This document shows positions 13,359 to 15,115 of a DNA stretch of 15,115 bases, piece after piece; positions within the stretch are counted from its first letter, which is position 1, and every line of letters starts with the position of its first letter. The translations under genes were made by a program, and so were the position numbers. Origin of the DNA: Patescibacteria group bacterium (GTDB lineage Bacteria > Patescibacteriota > Patescibacteriia > Patescibacteriales > UBA12465); NCBI GenBank assembly GCA_021734825.1, contig JAIPIE010000016.1, positions 1-15,115 on the forward strand, written 5' to 3'. Under the pieces are notes generated by a model. The model did not search any database. It was not told where the DNA came from and saw only the letters and a program-made list of their open reading frames with translations.

Positions 13359-14552
13359 CCCATGCCCATTATGACTAAAAGCCTGACTAAACCCTTCCTT
13401 TTATTATTATTAGGACTGGTTCTAATTGGATGCTACTTTGTGTTTAAGCCATTTCTTACGGAAATTTTGGTGGCAGCAATTTTAGCTTCAATTTTTTATA
13501 CACTCTATCTACGACTGACTAAGTTCTTGAAAGGACGCCAAAACTTGGCCGCCCTTTTTATGTGTCTTATCTTGGTTTTAGTGATTATTATCCCGACTGT
13601 GCGTCTAGTGATTTACGCTGGTCAAGAGTCGGTTGGTGCCTATGCTCAAGCTGTGGTTTTTTTTAATGAGCACAGTGTTAACGGGGTTATCCAAACCAGT
13701 GTGTTGCCCGATAAGATATTTGGAGTATTTGATATTTCCAGTGTCTACACTAATGATAATTTTAAAAATCTCTTTCTTGATGTCTTACAACGCTCAAGTA
13801 ATTGGTTATTATCAGGCGCGACCGTATTAGTTAAAGGTACTACTAATTTCATCATTTCTTTACTTGTGATTATTATTACCATGTTTTTCTTTTTTGTTGA
13901 TGGTAAGAAGATGTTGGAGCGTTTGATGTATTTATCGCCGCTGCCCAATGCCTATGATCGGGAGATTTTTCAGAAATTTCGGGCGGTTAGTTACAGTACT
14001 ATTCTTTCTACTTTTGTAACGGCGGCTGCACAGGGTATTATTGGTGCTATTGGTTTCGCGATTGTCGGTTTTCCCGCTTTTTTAGCCGGTATTCTTGTTG
14101 GTTTGTTATCATTGTTGCCATATCTTGGTTCAATGCTTTTCTATTTACCAGTTGGAGTCTATTATCTATTAGTCGGACAAATTTGGCAGGGCATATTTAT
14201 TATTCTGTGGGGAGCGATTATTATTGGCAATGTAGATAATATCATTCGTGCCTATATGATCAAGGGTAAGGCACAGGTGAATCCTATCTTTGTTGTCTTT
14301 TCTATTCTAGGCGGCGTTATTTTGTTTGGTTTCTGGGGAGTTGTCCTTGGTCCACTTATTATTGCTATTGCTGTTACTATTTTTCATATCTATGAATTGG
14401 AATTCTGTGAGTCTTTAGATGGCAGTGAGTGCGCTAAAAACAAAGGAGAGGCCGTAGAGGCGGCTAAGCGCGTGGAAGAAGAAAGAGCTGAAGAAAAGAA
14501 GAAAGAAAAGAAACGACATAAAGAAGAATTAAAACATTTTGGTAAAAAATAA
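13350..14552 (+). CDS. AI-2E family transporter
   Basis: The 400-residue polytopic membrane protein belongs to the AI-2E (PF01594, PerM/TqsA) family. Members export small molecules or ions; specific cargo cannot be inferred. Membrane segments lie at about 15-33, 37-55, 66-89, 165-183, 216-240, 243-272, 278-295 and 313-348. Conserved C-terminal signatures are seen: GLLSLLPYLGS (251-261), VDNIIRAYMIKGKAQVNP (295-312) and GGVILFGFWGVVLGPL (321-336). A charged tail rich in Glu and Lys (about 366-400) extends into the cytoplasm. Three in-frame ATGs (13350, 13362, 13371) are possible starts; the first sits in a hairpin loop and none has a Shine-Dalgarno. MTKSLTKPF from 13371 is a plausible alternative. 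A small zinc-ribbon gene follows 14 bases later. Confidence 0.88.
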   Translation: MATPMPIMTKSLTKPFLLLLLGLVLIGCYFVFKPFLTEILVAAILASIFYTLYLRLTKFLKGRQNLAALFMCLILVLVIIIPTVRLVIYAGQESVGAYAQAVVFFNEHSVNGVIQTSVLPDKIFGVFDISSVYTNDNFKNLFLDVLQRSSNWLLSGATVLVKGTTNFIISLLVIIITMFFFFVDGKKMLERLMYLSPLPNAYDREIFQKFRAVSYSTILSTFVTAAAQGIIGAIGFAIVGFPAFLAGILVGLLSLLPYLGSMLFYLPVGVYYLLVGQIWQGIFIILWGAIIIGNVDNIIRAYMIKGKAQVNPIFVVFSILGGVILFGFWGVVLGPLIIAIAVTIFHIYELEFCESLDGSECAKNKGEAVEAAKRVEEERAEEKKKEKKRHKEELKHFGKK

Positions 14553-14566
14553 TAATTAATAAATAT

Positions 14567-14707
14567 ATGAGTAGCCGCGTAGATAAAGTATATTTTTGCC
14601 GTATTTGTGGTAATGAGGTAAAGTTCATTCGTGATGGTGGTAGTCCGATAATTTGTTGTGATGAGGAAATGCAGATCAAGAAAGATGATTTTAATGGGGA
14701 GGAGTAG
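14567..14707 (+). CDS. Desulfoferrodoxin-N-like zinc ribbon protein
   Basis: The 46-residue protein resembles the N-terminal (Dx, rubredoxin-like) domain of desulfoferrodoxin. It carries the pattern VYFCRICGNEVKFIRDGGSPIICC, with metal-binding cysteines C11, C14, C30 and C31 and the family's CGN and GGSP turns. The catalytic superoxide-reductase domain is absent, so it is a stand-alone metal site that binds Fe or Zn. The role is unknown; electron transfer or structural zinc are options. It follows the AI-2E gene by 14 bases, has no Shine-Dalgarno and is probably in the same transcript. A hairpin terminator lies 58 bases downstream. Confidence 0.82.
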   Translation: MSSRVDKVYFCRICGNEVKFIRDGGSPIICCDEEMQIKKDDFNGEE

Positions 14708-14765
14708 TTTTTTTTGGGGCGAAGATCTTAAATGTAAAAGAATAATGTATTTAATGTAGTTATAT

Positions 14766-14793
14766 AATAAGTCCGCAAGGACTTATTTGTTAG
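14766..14793 (+). terminator. Terminator with GNRA loop
   Basis: AATAAGTCC (14766-14774) pairs perfectly with GGACTTATT (14779-14787) around GCAA, then a short TGTTAG tail with few T residues. It ends the AI-2E/zinc-ribbon unit. Confidence 0.7.
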
Positions 14794-14795
14794 AC

Positions 14796-14824
14796 TTGTC
14801 AATAATTTTTATAAATAGTAAGAT
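14796..14824 (+). promoter_or_regulatory. Possible tRNA-Trp promoter
   Basis: TTGTCA (14796-14801), 17 bases, TAAGAT (14819-14824). The start near 14831 would fall at the inverted repeat 14829-14857. A nearer -10 (TATTAT, 14904-14909) lacks a -35. Either could serve the tRNA. Confidence 0.35.
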
Positions 14825-14828
14825 GTTG

Positions 14829-14857
14829 TATATTAACATAAAATAGTTGTTAATATA
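14829..14857. repeat. Perfect 10-bp inverted repeat
   Basis: TATATTAACA (14829-14838) and TGTTAATATA (14848-14857) with a nine-base AT spacer. It may be an operator or a hairpin at the 5' end of a transcript leading to tRNA-Trp. No ORF is seen in 14708-14920. Confidence 0.55.
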
Positions 14858-14920
14858 AAAAATGTATAAATAAATTATGAAGATTTTCTCTTAATTTTTT
14901 ATATATTATTAGCTAAAATT

Positions 14921-14991
14921 GCGGGATTAGTATAACAGTAGTATACCGGTCTCCAAAACCGGTGGCGCAGGGGCGGCACCTGCATCCCGTG
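14921..14991 (+). tRNA. tRNA-Trp (CCA), abnormal elbow
   Basis: Acceptor GCGGGAT pairs with ATCCCGT (one G-U), with G as discriminator, as in bacterial tRNA-Trp. The anticodon arm CCGGT-CTCCAAA-ACCGG is the tRNA-Trp type, anticodon CCA (14953-14955). The D arm is GTAT-AACAGTA-GTAT, and the T stem GCAGG/CCTGC is perfect. The T loop is GGCGGCA instead of TTCRANN, and the D loop has AG where GG is usual. All stems are intact and a strong terminator follows, so it looks expressed. CCA is not encoded. Confidence 0.85.
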
Positions 14992-14995
14992 CACT

Positions 14996-15035
14996 AAAAT
15001 AAATACAGACCCACAAGGGTCTGTATTTATTTTTG
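14996..15035 (+). terminator. 17-bp terminator after tRNA-Trp
   Basis: Bases 14996-15012 pair perfectly with 15017-15033 around ACAA; the right arm ends in TTATTTTTG. It is the longest perfect stem in the window. Confidence 0.92.
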
Positions 15036-15091
15036 ATGATACGAGCTAGGAAATCGAACTGGTTGGAGGCGAGAGATGAGTCGAGACGGAA

Positions 15092-15111
15092 CCTGCCTGC
15101 CGGCAGGCAGG
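15092..15111. repeat. 20-bp GC-rich palindrome
   Basis: CCTGCCTGCCGGCAGGCAGG is fully self-complementary. It stands out against the AT-rich surroundings. Similar palindromes are, to my recollection, dispersed in some CPR genomes. The stretch 15036-15091 holds no gene I can support. Confidence 0.75.
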
Positions 15112-15115
15112 GCCG

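Noticed and set aside
14921..14991. Reading this tRNA as a suppressor or Gly tRNA for recoded TGA
   Set aside because: The seven-base loop gives anticodon CCA with the standard tRNA-Trp arm, and a TGA stop is used at 8548-8550, so there is no sign of a recoded TGA.
1..15115. CRISPR array or insertion sequence
   Set aside because: No regularly spaced direct repeats and no transposase were seen.

Overview
The window looks like a chromosomal piece of a Patescibacteria (Candidate Phyla Radiation) bacterium, most likely a Parcubacteria-type lineage. The reasons are an AT-rich genome with tightly packed genes, start codons that mostly lack a Shine-Dalgarno sequence, tRNA genes without encoded CCA, a stand-alone pilin-like membrane protein of the kind common in CPR genomes, and a 20-bp GC-rich palindrome at the right edge. 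The lineage is inferred; no rRNA gene is present. TGG is read as Trp by an encoded CCA anticodon. Nearly all stops are TAA or TAG, and one gene ends in TGA.

Layout. 1-2714 (+): lower-glycolysis operon with the end of pgk, a diverged eno, and a shortened phosphoglycerate-mutase-like protein that has lost its catalytic residues. 2759-2998 (+): small Trp-rich hypothetical gene with a perfect Shine-Dalgarno, then a bidirectional terminator. 3065-5552 (-): gyrB followed by a divergent-PAP2 membrane phosphatase. 5809-8467 (+): probable leaderless operon of a sugar-nucleotide epimerase, tpiA, a membrane-anchored TPR protein and tRNA-Thr, closed by a terminator. 8474-11230: accessory-looking cassette of one unknown minus-strand gene and two unknown plus-strand genes, driven by two divergent promoters of perfect consensus and closed by a strong terminator. 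11277-11712 (+): pilin-like protein. 11767-12962 (+): tRNA-Tyr with promoter and terminator, a 34-residue membrane peptide from a leaderless promoter, and mutM. 13015-13322 (+): rpmG (L33). 13350-14793 (+): AI-2E-type transporter and a desulfoferrodoxin-N-like zinc ribbon. 14829-15033 (+): an inverted repeat, a tRNA-Trp with an abnormal elbow, and a perfect 17-bp terminator stem. 15092-15111: palindrome.

Functionally most of this is housekeeping: glycolysis (pgk, eno, tpiA), DNA topology and repair (gyrB, mutM), translation (three tRNAs, L33) and envelope (epimerase, PAP2-like enzyme, AI-2E permease, pilin). The unusual points are the mutase-like pseudoenzyme beside a diverged enolase, the altered tRNA-Trp, three identical TAATATG stop/start junctions, leaderless promoters with exactly the same geometry, and the divergent unknown cassette beside tRNA-Thr. 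No CRISPR array, insertion sequence or recognisable defence system is present. No stretch without a gene exceeds 300 bases.
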